Below are positions 1-6,529 of a DNA stretch of 41,495 nucleotides, piece after piece; within the stretch, counting starts at the first letter, position 1; each line of letters opens with the position of its first letter. Source of the DNA: Deltaproteobacteria bacterium. Its GTDB lineage: Bacteria; Myxococcota_A; UBA796; SXON01. Both the position numbers and the translations under genes were made by a program. The stretch spans positions 1-41,495 of the forward strand of contig CANKOI010000033.1 of assembly GCA_947484175.1 (NCBI GenBank), written 5' to 3'. The notes under the pieces were generated by a model. The model did not search any database. It saw only the letters and a list, made by a program, of their open reading frames with translations, and was not told the DNA's origin.

Positions 1-1029
1 ATGAATACCACGGGGTAAGGTGACAGGCTGTGTCCACGTCCTTCCTTCGCTGTGCACCGTCACCACCGTGCCCTCGGGCGCCTCCACTTCGAGCCAGGCC
101 GCGGCGCCGCAACCGCGGCTCTCAAACAGCCACGGGCCTCGGTGGATGTCGCTCATGAGGATGTCGAGGACGCCGTCCGCGTTGATGTCGTGAACGAGGA
201 CAGACCGGGTTCCACCCACGGGGGGGAGGCCCAGGTCCTCGCCAATTTCCTCGAATCGCCCGGCCTCCACCTGTCGGAAGGCCCAGGCGGGCCAGATTCC
301 CGTGTCGAGGCCGGTGAAGTCACTCGTGGTGACGATTGCGTCGAAGAGGCCGTCGTTGTCGAGGTCGCCGAGGGCGCTCCCCCACGTCATCTGCTCCCCG
401 TCCGTGCCCGGGAGCCCCCAAGCGTTGGTGGCGTCGACGTAGCCGGTAGCGTCTGCGAGCAGGAGGATGGGACCCGACCCCACGGCGAGGAGCAGGTCCA
501 GCCGCTCATCGCCGTTGAGGTCGGCCGCCGACACGCTCATGCACGCGTCTTGGATCGCGGCGCCGGGCGGAGTCGCCTCCACCAGCCCGCCCTCGCCGTC
601 CCCTCGCCAGAACGTATTGGGACCCAACGCCACGCCGCGGTGGTGGCACATGTACGCGTCGGGAACGCCGTCCTCATCGAAGTCGAGTACGAGCGTGTCG
701 AAGGGCTCTCCCGGCACATCCCCTGCCACAGACACCGGCTCGCCCCACGCCCCGTCCGCGTTCTTCCGCGCGATCGCAGGCCCGCTCCCGCCAGCGAGCC
801 CCCATTGGCCCAGTACCAGCTCGGCGGCGCCGTCCCCGTCGAGGTCGGCGAGGCTCCCGTCCGCGAACCGCATGCCGAAGTCGCCAACGAAGAGGTCCTG
901 CTTGGCGTCCGCCACCCCGTTCCAGTCCGACACCGCGCCCAGCGATTCGCCGAGCGCCAAGAGGTCACCAGTGCCCGTCCGGATGCGGAACCGCGGCCAA
1001 TCGGTCACTCCGGTCTTCCCACGACGCAT
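1..1029 (-). CDS. FG-GAP/VCBS-repeat protein with ASPIC/UnbV-like end (3' truncated by window)
   Basis: The minus strand is open from about 1029 to the left edge with no stop, so the C-terminus is missing. At least five calcium-loop repeats of the FG-GAP/VCBS type are visible (DLDGDGAAEL, DFDEDGVPDA, DLNGDERLDL, DLDNDGLFDA, DINADGVLDI), as expected for an extracellular beta-propeller. After the last repeat, CGAAAWLEVEAPEGTVV resembles the ASPIC/UnbV domain that commonly follows such repeats. The start is uncertain: ATG at 1029 is the first candidate in frame, but it has no signal peptide although the family is normally exported. The true 5' end may lie upstream or have been lost. Family assignment is firm; substrate or partner is unknown. 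Confidence 0.75.
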   Translation of the reverse strand, partial: MRRGKTGVTDWPRFRIRTGTGDLLALGESLGAVSDWNGVADAKQDLFVGDFGMRFADGSLADLDGDGAAELVLGQWGLAGGSGPAIARKNADGAWGEPVSVAGDVPGEPFDTLVLDFDEDGVPDAYMCHHRGVALGPNTFWRGDGEGGLVEATPPGAAIQDACMSVSAADLNGDERLDLLLAVGSGPILLLADATGYVDATNAWGLPGTDGEQMTWGSALGDLDNDGLFDAIVTTSDFTGLDTGIWPAWAFRQVEAGRFEEIGEDLGLPPVGGTRSVLVHDINADGVLDILMSDIHRGPWLFESRGCGAAAWLEVEAPEGTVVTVHSEGRTWTQPVTLPRGIH

Positions 1030-1181
1030 CAACGGGGGAGAGGCACGGCTGGGGTTCGCCCGACGCCCAGCCGGGGTCGGAGGTGCCGGGCGCAACCGAC
1101 TCGGCTCCGGCGGCGGGCCGCGCAGCGTGCACGTTGGCCCGGGCCTCGCGAGATAGGATAGGCCCAACCGCGAGGCCTAGA

Positions 1182-1643
1182 ATGCGCTCCATCGCCTGCC
1201 TGTTGCTCTTCGCCGCCGCGTGTCAGACCACCGCCACCGTGGATGACGCCCCCGGAAAGGACGACCCTGACACCGGCGCTTCGCCGCCGGCCGACGAGAG
1301 CGAGGGCGAATACCTCGGCACAATCGAGGGGCTGAACACCTACGCCGGGGCCGAGACGGAGTGCTCGGGCGAGGCCACCTTCACCGTCGATGCGGCCGGC
1401 GCGATCGACGGCTACCTCGTCTGCACGTTCACCAACGGGTTCGCGCAAGAAGGGGTGTGGGCGGGCACCGAGGCCGAGGGCGCCATCGACAGCGACTGGA
1501 CCGTCGACTACGGCAACGACTACATCGTGGACTTCGCGGGCGTCGGCACCGACGCCGACGGCACCGCGACGGTGGACTGGGACTGGGAAGACGCCGATAT
1601 CGGCGTGACCTTTGTGGCCACGGCCACCCTTACGCGGCAATAG
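1182..1643 (+). CDS. small acidic lipoprotein, unknown function
   Basis: A 153-residue protein begins with a typical lipoprotein signal, MRSIACLLLFAAAC, with the lipidated cysteine at about residue 14. It is followed by an acidic, Asp/Thr-rich linker and a beta-rich body of about 110 residues with repeated Gly-Thr and Asp-Trp pairs. The frame is open further upstream to 1083, but the signal peptide fixes the start at ATG 1182. Two cysteines in the mature part could form a disulfide. It ends 20 bases before the FHA-like gene on the same strand, so the two may be co-transcribed. I recognise no family; only export and lipid anchoring are supported. Confidence 0.7.
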   Translation: MRSIACLLLFAAACQTTATVDDAPGKDDPDTGASPPADESEGEYLGTIEGLNTYAGAETECSGEATFTVDAAGAIDGYLVCTFTNGFAQEGVWAGTEAEGAIDSDWTVDYGNDYIVDFAGVGTDADGTATVDWDWEDADIGVTFVATATLTRQ

Positions 1644-1663
1644 CGGGAACAGGGAACACGCCC

Positions 1664-2539
1664 ATGGCACGCCTACTCATTGACTTCCTCGACCACCGTC
1701 GCGCCGTCCCCCTCGGCGCCTCCACCCGCGTGGGGCGTCACTGGTCCAGTGATGTGGTCCTCCCGCTCCCCCAAGTGCCCCTGCACTGGCTCGAAGTGCG
1801 TTGGTTGGGCGCCAACTGGGCCTGGCGGGCGCTCGGCGCGCTCGACCGCACCGTAGGTGCCAGCGCGCCCGACACCGACGGCTGGCGTCCGCTGCGGTGT
1901 TCGAACGGCCGAGGCACCCGGGTACGCTTCGAAGGCGTGGGCGCCGTCGAACTGGTGGACGATGGGCCGCCCCAGTTGGTGCTGCATGACGTCCAGAGCT
2001 CAGAACGGCTCGAACAGGACGACGCGCTCGACTGGGTCGAGGTGGTGGACGAACGTGCGTACGTGCTCGGCACCGACCCGCCGCGGCGGCCGCTGGCGGA
2101 CGGCGAGGTGTTCGCCGCGGAGGGCCGCATCTGGCGAGTGCTCCTCCCCGACCCCACCCAGAAAACAGTCCAGCCGGCGCTGGACCTCGCCCACCCGCGC
2201 TGCGAACTCGACGCCCAAATAGACGAGGCTCGCTTCTCAGTGGGAGAGCGCGGCGTCGTGCTGCGGGGGGAGGCGGCGCGCGTGCTACGGGTCTACGCAA
2301 TCGCGCGCGGCGAAGAGAAGGGGGGCTGGCTGGATGCCTCGGACGCGCGCCAGCGCTGGGTGGAGTTGGGCGGGAACCGGGAAAGCCCCCCGGAGCGGAT
2401 CGCTTGGGAGCGCGGGAAGATCCGAACACGGCTCTCCGTCCTCGGCGTGTGCAACGTGGACATCCTGTTCGAGACCCGCCGGATGGGCCCATTCACGGAG
2501 GTGAGGCTCACCCTGCCCCCCGAGCGCGTTCACCCCTAA
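1664..2539 (+). CDS. FHA-like protein with winged-helix-like C-terminus
   Basis: This 291-residue soluble protein has near its N-terminus the pattern GRHWSSDVVLP followed by VPLHWLEVRW. This matches the phosphothreonine-binding FHA signature GR..S-D..L..S..H, with the Ser before His replaced by Pro. The central 100 residues are beta-rich. The last 80 residues (KIRTRLSVLG, then LFETRR, then EVRLTL) resemble the winged-helix fold of OmpR-type C-terminal domains, so a DNA-binding regulator reading kinase output is plausible. It converges with a Ser/Thr kinase/propeller locus only 5 bases beyond its stop, which supports a phospho-signalling link. The FHA assignment is moderate; the winged helix is inference. 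The start ATG 1664 follows an AGGGAAC ribosome-site-like stretch. Confidence 0.65.
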   Translation: MARLLIDFLDHRRAVPLGASTRVGRHWSSDVVLPLPQVPLHWLEVRWLGANWAWRALGALDRTVGASAPDTDGWRPLRCSNGRGTRVRFEGVGAVELVDDGPPQLVLHDVQSSERLEQDDALDWVEVVDERAYVLGTDPPRRPLADGEVFAAEGRIWRVLLPDPTQKTVQPALDLAHPRCELDAQIDEARFSVGERGVVLRGEAARVLRVYAIARGEEKGGWLDASDARQRWVELGGNRESPPERIAWERGKIRTRLSVLGVCNVDILFETRRMGPFTEVRLTLPPERVHP

Positions 2540-2544
2540 ACCGC

Positions 2545-3567
2545 TCACATCCCGCGGGACACGATGTGGTTACTGGTGCACTGCGTGCAGCTGTCGCACG
2601 TGAGCACATCGAGCTTCCGGTCGCCGTCAAGGTCCCCGGCCACGACACCGAGGGCAAGCTCGAGGTCGTCCCCAACTCGGCACCCGTGCCAAGCGCCGCC
2701 CTCCTTCGTGAATCGGACGAGGGCGCCCTCAAAGGGCTGCTCCCACCCGTACACCTCCCCTTGCCCGTCCCCGTCAACATCGGCGAAGCCGCCCGAAGAG
2801 AGCCGCGCGGCGAGCTCCTTCGAAACCACGGGCTCGCGTGCGCCGAGTAGGCCCCGCCCGTCCGCCTCGACCCACTGCCATCCGTCTTCATCGGCGTACA
2901 GGATCCGTCCCCCCTTGGGTCCAGCCGTCACCGCGAGGATGTCGCTCTTCGTCCGTTTCACGCCGCTGGCGAAAACGGGAGTCAGGCACTGGTGCCCCGC
3001 GAAGCCGAACTTCCCGTCCCCCTTGCGCCAAGCGGTACAGGTGAACAGCTCGAACATCAGGTCGGCCTCGCCATCCCCGTCCCAATCAAGCACCCGAGGC
3101 CGTTGGGGAAGCTCCGACTGCCAGACGTCGACCGGGTTCCCGAAGCGCCGATCCCCGAGCCCCGGGAGGATCCGGAGGCGCGCGTCGTCCTGGTTGGCAA
3201 CCACGATCTCTTTGTGCCCATCCCCGTTGAGGTCCCCGAGGGCCACCGCGGTTCCGACACGGCCGGCGGCGATCTCCACCGGGTCCTCCAACAGGCCACG
3301 TCCGTTCCCCCAGTAGACCGTCAGCGACTCCTCCAGCTGATTGCTGAAGAAGGCGTCGATCTGGCCGTCGGCGTCGACATCCCCGACGGCCACGTCGGTC
3401 GTCTCGCGCGGGCCAAGGCGCCGTGTGGAGTCGAAGCTCCGGAGCCGGTCCGCGCATTCGGGGAGCGCCCGGATAGGGTCGGAAGCCTCGTCAGAAACCG
3501 GCGCGGCACACCGGGCCATCCACACCCCGGCTCCCAGCGCAGCCGCCACAAGCAGCGAAGTAGCCAC
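2545..3567 (-). CDS. FG-GAP propeller ectodomain with N-terminal membrane helix (probable distal part of the upstream kinase)
   Basis: The frame gives about 340 residues: a hydrophobic helix (VATSLLVAAALGAGVWMA) followed by FG-GAP/VCBS repeats with calcium loops DVDADGQIDA, DLNGDGHKEI, DWDGDGEADL, DVDGDGQGEV and DLDGDRKLDV. The GTG that could start it at 3567 has no Shine-Dalgarno sequence and sits directly against the helix. The same frame continues upstream as PSDRALPRW, a basic stretch suited to the cytoplasmic side of the helix, back to a C7 tract where it meets the kinase frame. I read this as the membrane anchor and external sensor of that kinase. It is clearly homologous to the lipoprotein at 4947 (shared FSNQL/FTNQL, ANQD/SNQD and RFGN/AFGN positions). 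As annotated it overlaps the kinase frame by 77 bases. Confidence 0.75.
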   Translation of the reverse strand: MATSLLVAAALGAGVWMARCAAPVSDEASDPIRALPECADRLRSFDSTRRLGPRETTDVAVGDVDADGQIDAFFSNQLEESLTVYWGNGRGLLEDPVEIAAGRVGTAVALGDLNGDGHKEIVVANQDDARLRILPGLGDRRFGNPVDVWQSELPQRPRVLDWDGDGEADLMFELFTCTAWRKGDGKFGFAGHQCLTPVFASGVKRTKSDILAVTAGPKGGRILYADEDGWQWVEADGRGLLGAREPVVSKELAARLSSGGFADVDGDGQGEVYGWEQPFEGALVRFTKEGGAWHGCRVGDDLELALGVVAGDLDGDRKLDVLTCDSCTQCTSNHIVSRGM

Positions 3568-4450
3568 CCACCGGGGAAGGGCGCGGTCGCTGGGGGGGTT
3601 GCAAGGTCCCGATCACGGGCAGCGCGCTCGGGGCGTCGTCGGCCGGAAGCTCGTCGAGCACCCGACGAAGCGCCTCGGCCATCGACTCGGCGTTCGCGTA
3701 GCGGGCGCTCGGGTCGTCGGCCCCGGCGCGGAGGATAACCGCCACCAGCGGAGCCGGGAGACGCGAAGCGAGCCTCACTTGCACCGAGGATGCATACAAA
3801 TCTCCCGGCAGCTCACCGGTGAGGCAGTAGGCGAGCGTCACGGCCAAGGCGTATTGGTCGGCCGCCGGCCCCACCGGCGTGGGGGGGAGCCGCTGCTCCG
3901 GCGCCATGTACGGGATGGTGCCGAGCACGACGCCGGTAAGAGTGAGCGAGCCGCCCTCCTCCCGCAGACTCGCGATCCCGAAGTCGGCCACCCGCACCTC
4001 CCCGAAGGCGGTCAGGAGGATGTTCTGGGGCTTCACGTCCCGGTGGACAACGTGGCGCGCGTGCGCCGCGGCGAGCCCCGCGAGCGAGGAGACCCCAACC
4101 TCGACAGCGCGGCGGGGTGTGAGCGGGCCATGCTGCGCAACCTGATCGGCCAAGCTGCCGGCGCACAGCTCGGTGACGAGGACGAGATTCTCCCCCTCCT
4201 CCACCATGTCGAGCGGAAACAGGATGTTGGGGTGGCCAATCTCCGCGAGGAGCCGCGCCTCCCTCCTCAAGCGCTCGCGGGCCTCCTTGCTGGCGCCGGG
4301 GCCCAGAATCTTGGCGGCGCGCTCGACGCCCATCCGGGTATCGATGACCCGCCACACCTCGGCGGACCCGCCGACCGCAATGCAGCCGACCAACTCGTAG
4401 CGGCCGCCCAAGAGCCCACGGCGCGGCGGGGTGGGGCCTCGGTGCACCAT
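3491..4450 (-). CDS. eukaryote-like Ser/Thr protein kinase (kinase domain; probable frameshifted fusion with FG-GAP domain)
   Basis: All Hanks-kinase landmarks are present: glycine loop IAVGGSAEV (24-32), ATP lysine K47 in ERAAKIL, helix-C glutamate E64, catalytic loop HRDVKPQN (136-143), DFG (156-158) and APE (183-185). It should phosphorylate Ser/Thr of protein substrates in the cytoplasm. The domain ends near residue 270. After a short linker, the frame passes a CCCCCCC run (3592-3598) and then reads an unlikely Gly/Cys/Arg-rich tail to a stop at 3491. Dropping one C joins it to PSDRALPRW plus a membrane helix and the FG-GAP repeats, the usual layout of bacterial receptor kinases. Either a slipped homopolymer, a sequencing error or programmed frameshifting separates the two. 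Confidence 0.85.
   Translation of the reverse strand: MVHRGPTPPRRGLLGGRYELVGCIAVGGSAEVWRVIDTRMGVERAAKILGPGASKEARERLRREARLLAEIGHPNILFPLDMVEEGENLVLVTELCAGSLADQVAQHGPLTPRRAVEVGVSSLAGLAAAHARHVVHRDVKPQNILLTAFGEVRVADFGIASLREEGGSLTLTGVVLGTIPYMAPEQRLPPTPVGPAADQYALAVTLAYCLTGELPGDLYASSVQVRLASRLPAPLVAVILRAGADDPSARYANAESMAEALRRVLDELPADDAPSALPVIGTLQPPQRPRPSPVGGYFAACGGCAGSRGVDGPVCRAGF
3592..3598 (-). other. C7 homopolymer at the kinase/FG-GAP frame junction
   Basis: Seven consecutive G on the + strand read as C7 in the coding strand, in the context TTGCAACCCCCCCAGCGACC. The kinase frame reads Gln-Pro-Pro-Gln-Arg here. Loss of one C gives Gln-Pro-Pro-Ser-Asp-Arg and continues into the membrane helix and propeller. 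Homopolymers of this kind are classic sites of polymerase slippage, ribosomal frameshifting and base-calling error. Confidence 0.6.
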
Positions 4451-4509
4451 GCTGCGACCAGTAACACGCGTGCCAACGCCGGTTGATGCTGCGGGGCCCT
4501 ACGGCCTCG

Positions 4510-4532
4510 AGGCAAGGCGAGGCAAGGCAAGG
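4510..4532 (+). repeat. AGGCA pentanucleotide repeat, copy 1
   Basis: The units AGGCA-AGGCG-AGGCA-AGGCA-AGG lie 45 bases before the GTG start of the small exported protein, and also upstream of the divergent kinase gene. A second array with the same unit sits before the next gene. The adjoining GCCTCGAGGC (4504-4513) is a perfect 10-base palindrome. Confidence 0.7.
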
Positions 4533-4577
4533 TCGACCAATTCGGGGTGGTACAAATGTGAGCGTCCGGTGTGCTTC

Positions 4578-4922
4578 GTGCCCTTGCTTCGCCTTCCGCT
4601 CCCGCTCTTGCTCCTCGTCGCCAGTGCCGTTGCGGCCGTGGGCCCGCTCTCCCGCGAGCCCGCTCCTGAATCGCCAGACGAAGCGCTGGCGACGGTGACG
4701 CTCCTCGCGATCACGGCCGCCGCGGCCGACGAGTTCGACATGCGGAGCTGCCTGACCGGCGCGGCCGGCGGTCTCGGGAATGTGGCGAAGCCGGATGGCA
4801 CCGCCGACGCGAACCAACACCCGATCGAGCCCGCCTTCCAGCACTGCATCGAGAAGGCGGCACTCTCGGCCACGCGGGAGGCAAGGCAAGGCAAGCCTAA
4901 GTGGGCAAAATCTCTGTGGTAG
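4578..4922 (+). CDS. small exported hypothetical protein
   Basis: About 114 residues, starting at GTG 4578 (GTG 4569 is an alternative). The N-terminus VPLLRLPLPLLLLVAS aligns with MSLFRFPLPLILLAAC of the downstream FG-GAP lipoprotein, so the export signal looks duplicated, but the lipobox cysteine is a serine here. The body has strong codon bias (about 90% G or C at third positions and G-rich first positions), which supports real coding. It contains two cysteines, DMRSCLT and FQHCIEK. The C-terminal ARQGKPKWAKSLW is encoded by the AGGCA repeat and following leader sequence and may be a recent addition. No known family. It could be the remnant of a paralogue, since it has a leader but no propeller repeats. 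Confidence 0.45.
   Translation: MPLLRLPLPLLLLVASAVAAVGPLSREPAPESPDEALATVTLLAITAAAADEFDMRSCLTGAAGGLGNVAKPDGTADANQHPIEPAFQHCIEKAALSATREARQGKPKWAKSLW
4879..4893 (+). repeat. AGGCA pentanucleotide repeat, copy 2
   Basis: Three exact AGGCA units followed by AGCCT, 53 bases before the ATG at 4947. It lies inside the 3' end of the preceding small gene. The spacing to the next signal peptide resembles that of copy 1, and both leaders share a GTGGTA-N-AA stretch. Confidence 0.65.
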
Positions 4923-4946
4923 AAGGGACTTCCTCAGGAGCCTTTC

Positions 4947-5963
4947 ATGTCTTTGTTTCGCTTCCCGCTTCCGCTTATTCTCCTCGCCGCCTGTGAGGTC
5001 GGGAGCGCCACGCTCGGCGACGACCCGCTCGCCTCGCACGCCGCCGACGCTCCCGTCGAGTCCCTGCGCTTCACGGTCGACTCGACCTCCCGTGCCGAGC
5101 TGGAGACCATCGAGGCGCGCGTCCTCGATGCGGACGAGGACGGCTATGACGACGTGCTGTTCACCAACCAGCTCAGCGCCACCGTCACCCTCCTGTGGGG
5201 GAGAGCAGGCGGTGTCGGACCGGAGGAGACCACAGTGTCCATGGGGCGGGCGGGCTCTGAGGCCGACGTGGGCGACATCGATGGGGACGGCACCCTCGAT
5301 CTGATCGCGTCCAACCAGGACCACGGCCGCTACAGCATCGCGTGGGGCACCGGCGACCGCGCCTTCGGCAACACCACTGTCGTGAACCAGGGCGGCTTTC
5401 CGCGCGGGGTCACCCTCGCCGACGCCGACCGCGACGGCGACCTTGACTTGGTGTCCGTGCTCGAGCACGCCGGCTGCACGGTGCTTCGGCTGAACGACGG
5501 GAACGGCAGCTTCGCCCCTGGGGGTTGCTGGGTGAGCGCGACCAACGCCTGGCGCGCCGCCGACCTCGACGGAGACGGCCATGATGAGCTTGTCGAGTCG
5601 CGCACAGGGGACGTGTACTCGAGTGCGAAGGGGACCTTCGCTCGCACCGAGTCGCTGCGCCTTCGCGCCTCAGGCAGCACGGGCCGTATCCACCCCTACG
5701 ACGTCGACGACGACGGCGACATGGACCTCGTCGTGGCGGGCGCCGAGGCGTCGACGCTCACCACGTTCCAGAACGACGGCACCGGCGACTTCCGCGAGTG
5801 GGAGCGCTCCGTGGTCCTGAGCTACGGGCCGAACGCCGTCGGCGATCTCGACCAGGACGGCGACCTCGACTACGTCTCGGTGGAGACATTCTCCTACTGC
5901 GACAGCACCTGGCACTTCGGCTGGGGCGCGCAGATCAGTCCTCGCGAAGAATCGAAAGAATGA
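4947..5963 (+). CDS. FG-GAP/VCBS-repeat lipoprotein
   Basis: A 338-residue lipoprotein: signal MSLFRFPLPLILLAAC with lipid cysteine at residue 16, then calcium-loop repeats DADEDGYDDV, DIDGDGTLDL, DADRDGDLDL, DLDGDGHDEL, DVDDDGDMDL and DLDQDGDLDY, predicting a surface beta-propeller. It has a good ribosome site (AGGAG, seven bases before ATG). It is a paralogue of the propeller attached to the neighbouring divergent kinase: repeat order, FTNQLS, ASNQD and a C-terminal Cys-Asp-Ser segment correspond. A lipoprotein relative of a receptor's own ectodomain next door suggests a ligand, co-receptor or decoy, but that is inference. Its 3' end overlaps the convergent grpE by 29 bases. Confidence 0.85.
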   Translation: MSLFRFPLPLILLAACEVGSATLGDDPLASHAADAPVESLRFTVDSTSRAELETIEARVLDADEDGYDDVLFTNQLSATVTLLWGRAGGVGPEETTVSMGRAGSEADVGDIDGDGTLDLIASNQDHGRYSIAWGTGDRAFGNTTVVNQGGFPRGVTLADADRDGDLDLVSVLEHAGCTVLRLNDGNGSFAPGGCWVSATNAWRAADLDGDGHDELVESRTGDVYSSAKGTFARTESLRLRASGSTGRIHPYDVDDDGDMDLVVAGAEASTLTTFQNDGTGDFREWERSVVLSYGPNAVGDLDQDGDLDYVSVETFSYCDSTWHFGWGAQISPREESKE

Positions 5964-6465
5964 CCCTGGCCGGCCGAATGAGCTGGCGCCCGTTGCGATA
6001 CCCCACCGAGAATACGCTCAGGATGAGACCGTCTTGGTCGGGGTCGTCGGTGGGCTGAGAGGTGATGGCCTCGTGGAGCGAGGGGTCGAACTTCTCGCCC
6101 ACGACACCCACCTCCTCCAGCCCCAGCCCCCGTAGCGCCGCGTGGAACTGTTGGTGGATCATCGAGAGGCCCTGCGCCGCATCTGGCGCGACACTCACCA
6201 GCGGCTGAATGCTGCGGTGAAGGTTCTCCACCGGCTCGAAGAGGGCGGCCACGATCTCGCCTCGGCGCACTTCCTCGCGAATTGCGGCGTTGCGCTCCAA
6301 CCGACCCTTGGTGGCCTCGATCTCGTCGGACTTCTGCTTGTAGGCCGCGCTCACGGTGCGCAACCGCGCTTCCAGCTCTGCGACCTGAGCCGCGAGCCGC
6401 TCCTCCACGCTCTCTTCGCCTTCTTCGCTGTCGGAATTCGTCACGCCGTCGGATTCGCCCGCCAT
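5935..6465 (-). CDS. grpE: GrpE nucleotide-exchange factor
   Basis: GrpE releases ADP from DnaK so that the chaperone can cycle. The 176-residue protein has the expected layout: an acidic disordered start, a long coiled coil (VEERLAAQVAELEARLRTV, then the KSDEIEATKGRLER region) and the GrpE core with EIVAALFEPVENLHRSI, MIHQQFHAALRGLGLEEV and a C-terminal beta domain containing GEKFDPSLHEAI and GYRNGRQLIRPARV. The final R-x-A-x-V signature is intact. The frame is open upstream to 6582, but ATG 6465 (MAGESDG) gives the usual length. No dnaK or dnaJ is nearby, so it is separated from its partners. It diverges from the DUF4340 gene across 64 bases that must hold both promoters. Confidence 0.9.
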   Translation of the reverse strand: MAGESDGVTNSDSEEGEESVEERLAAQVAELEARLRTVSAAYKQKSDEIEATKGRLERNAAIREEVRRGEIVAALFEPVENLHRSIQPLVSVAPDAAQGLSMIHQQFHAALRGLGLEEVGVVGEKFDPSLHEAITSQPTDDPDQDGLILSVFSVGYRNGRQLIRPARVILSILRED

Positions 6466-6529
6466 CTGCCGTACCCCCTGCCCGCCGGGGAGGATACGCA
6501 CCCGGCCGTTTCCGTCAAGGCAAAGCATC

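Noticed and set aside
965-1192. 75-codon minus-strand frame as a possible 5' part of the first FG-GAP gene
   Set aside because: Third-position bias is suggestive, but there is no signal peptide or homology and joining it would require a frameshift with no homopolymer; left as uncertainty of the start.
3813-5582. 589-codon minus-strand frame spanning the kinase start and the FG-GAP lipoprotein
   Set aside because: It runs out of frame through the kinase catalytic motifs and lies opposite calcium-loop repeats; no coherent protein features.
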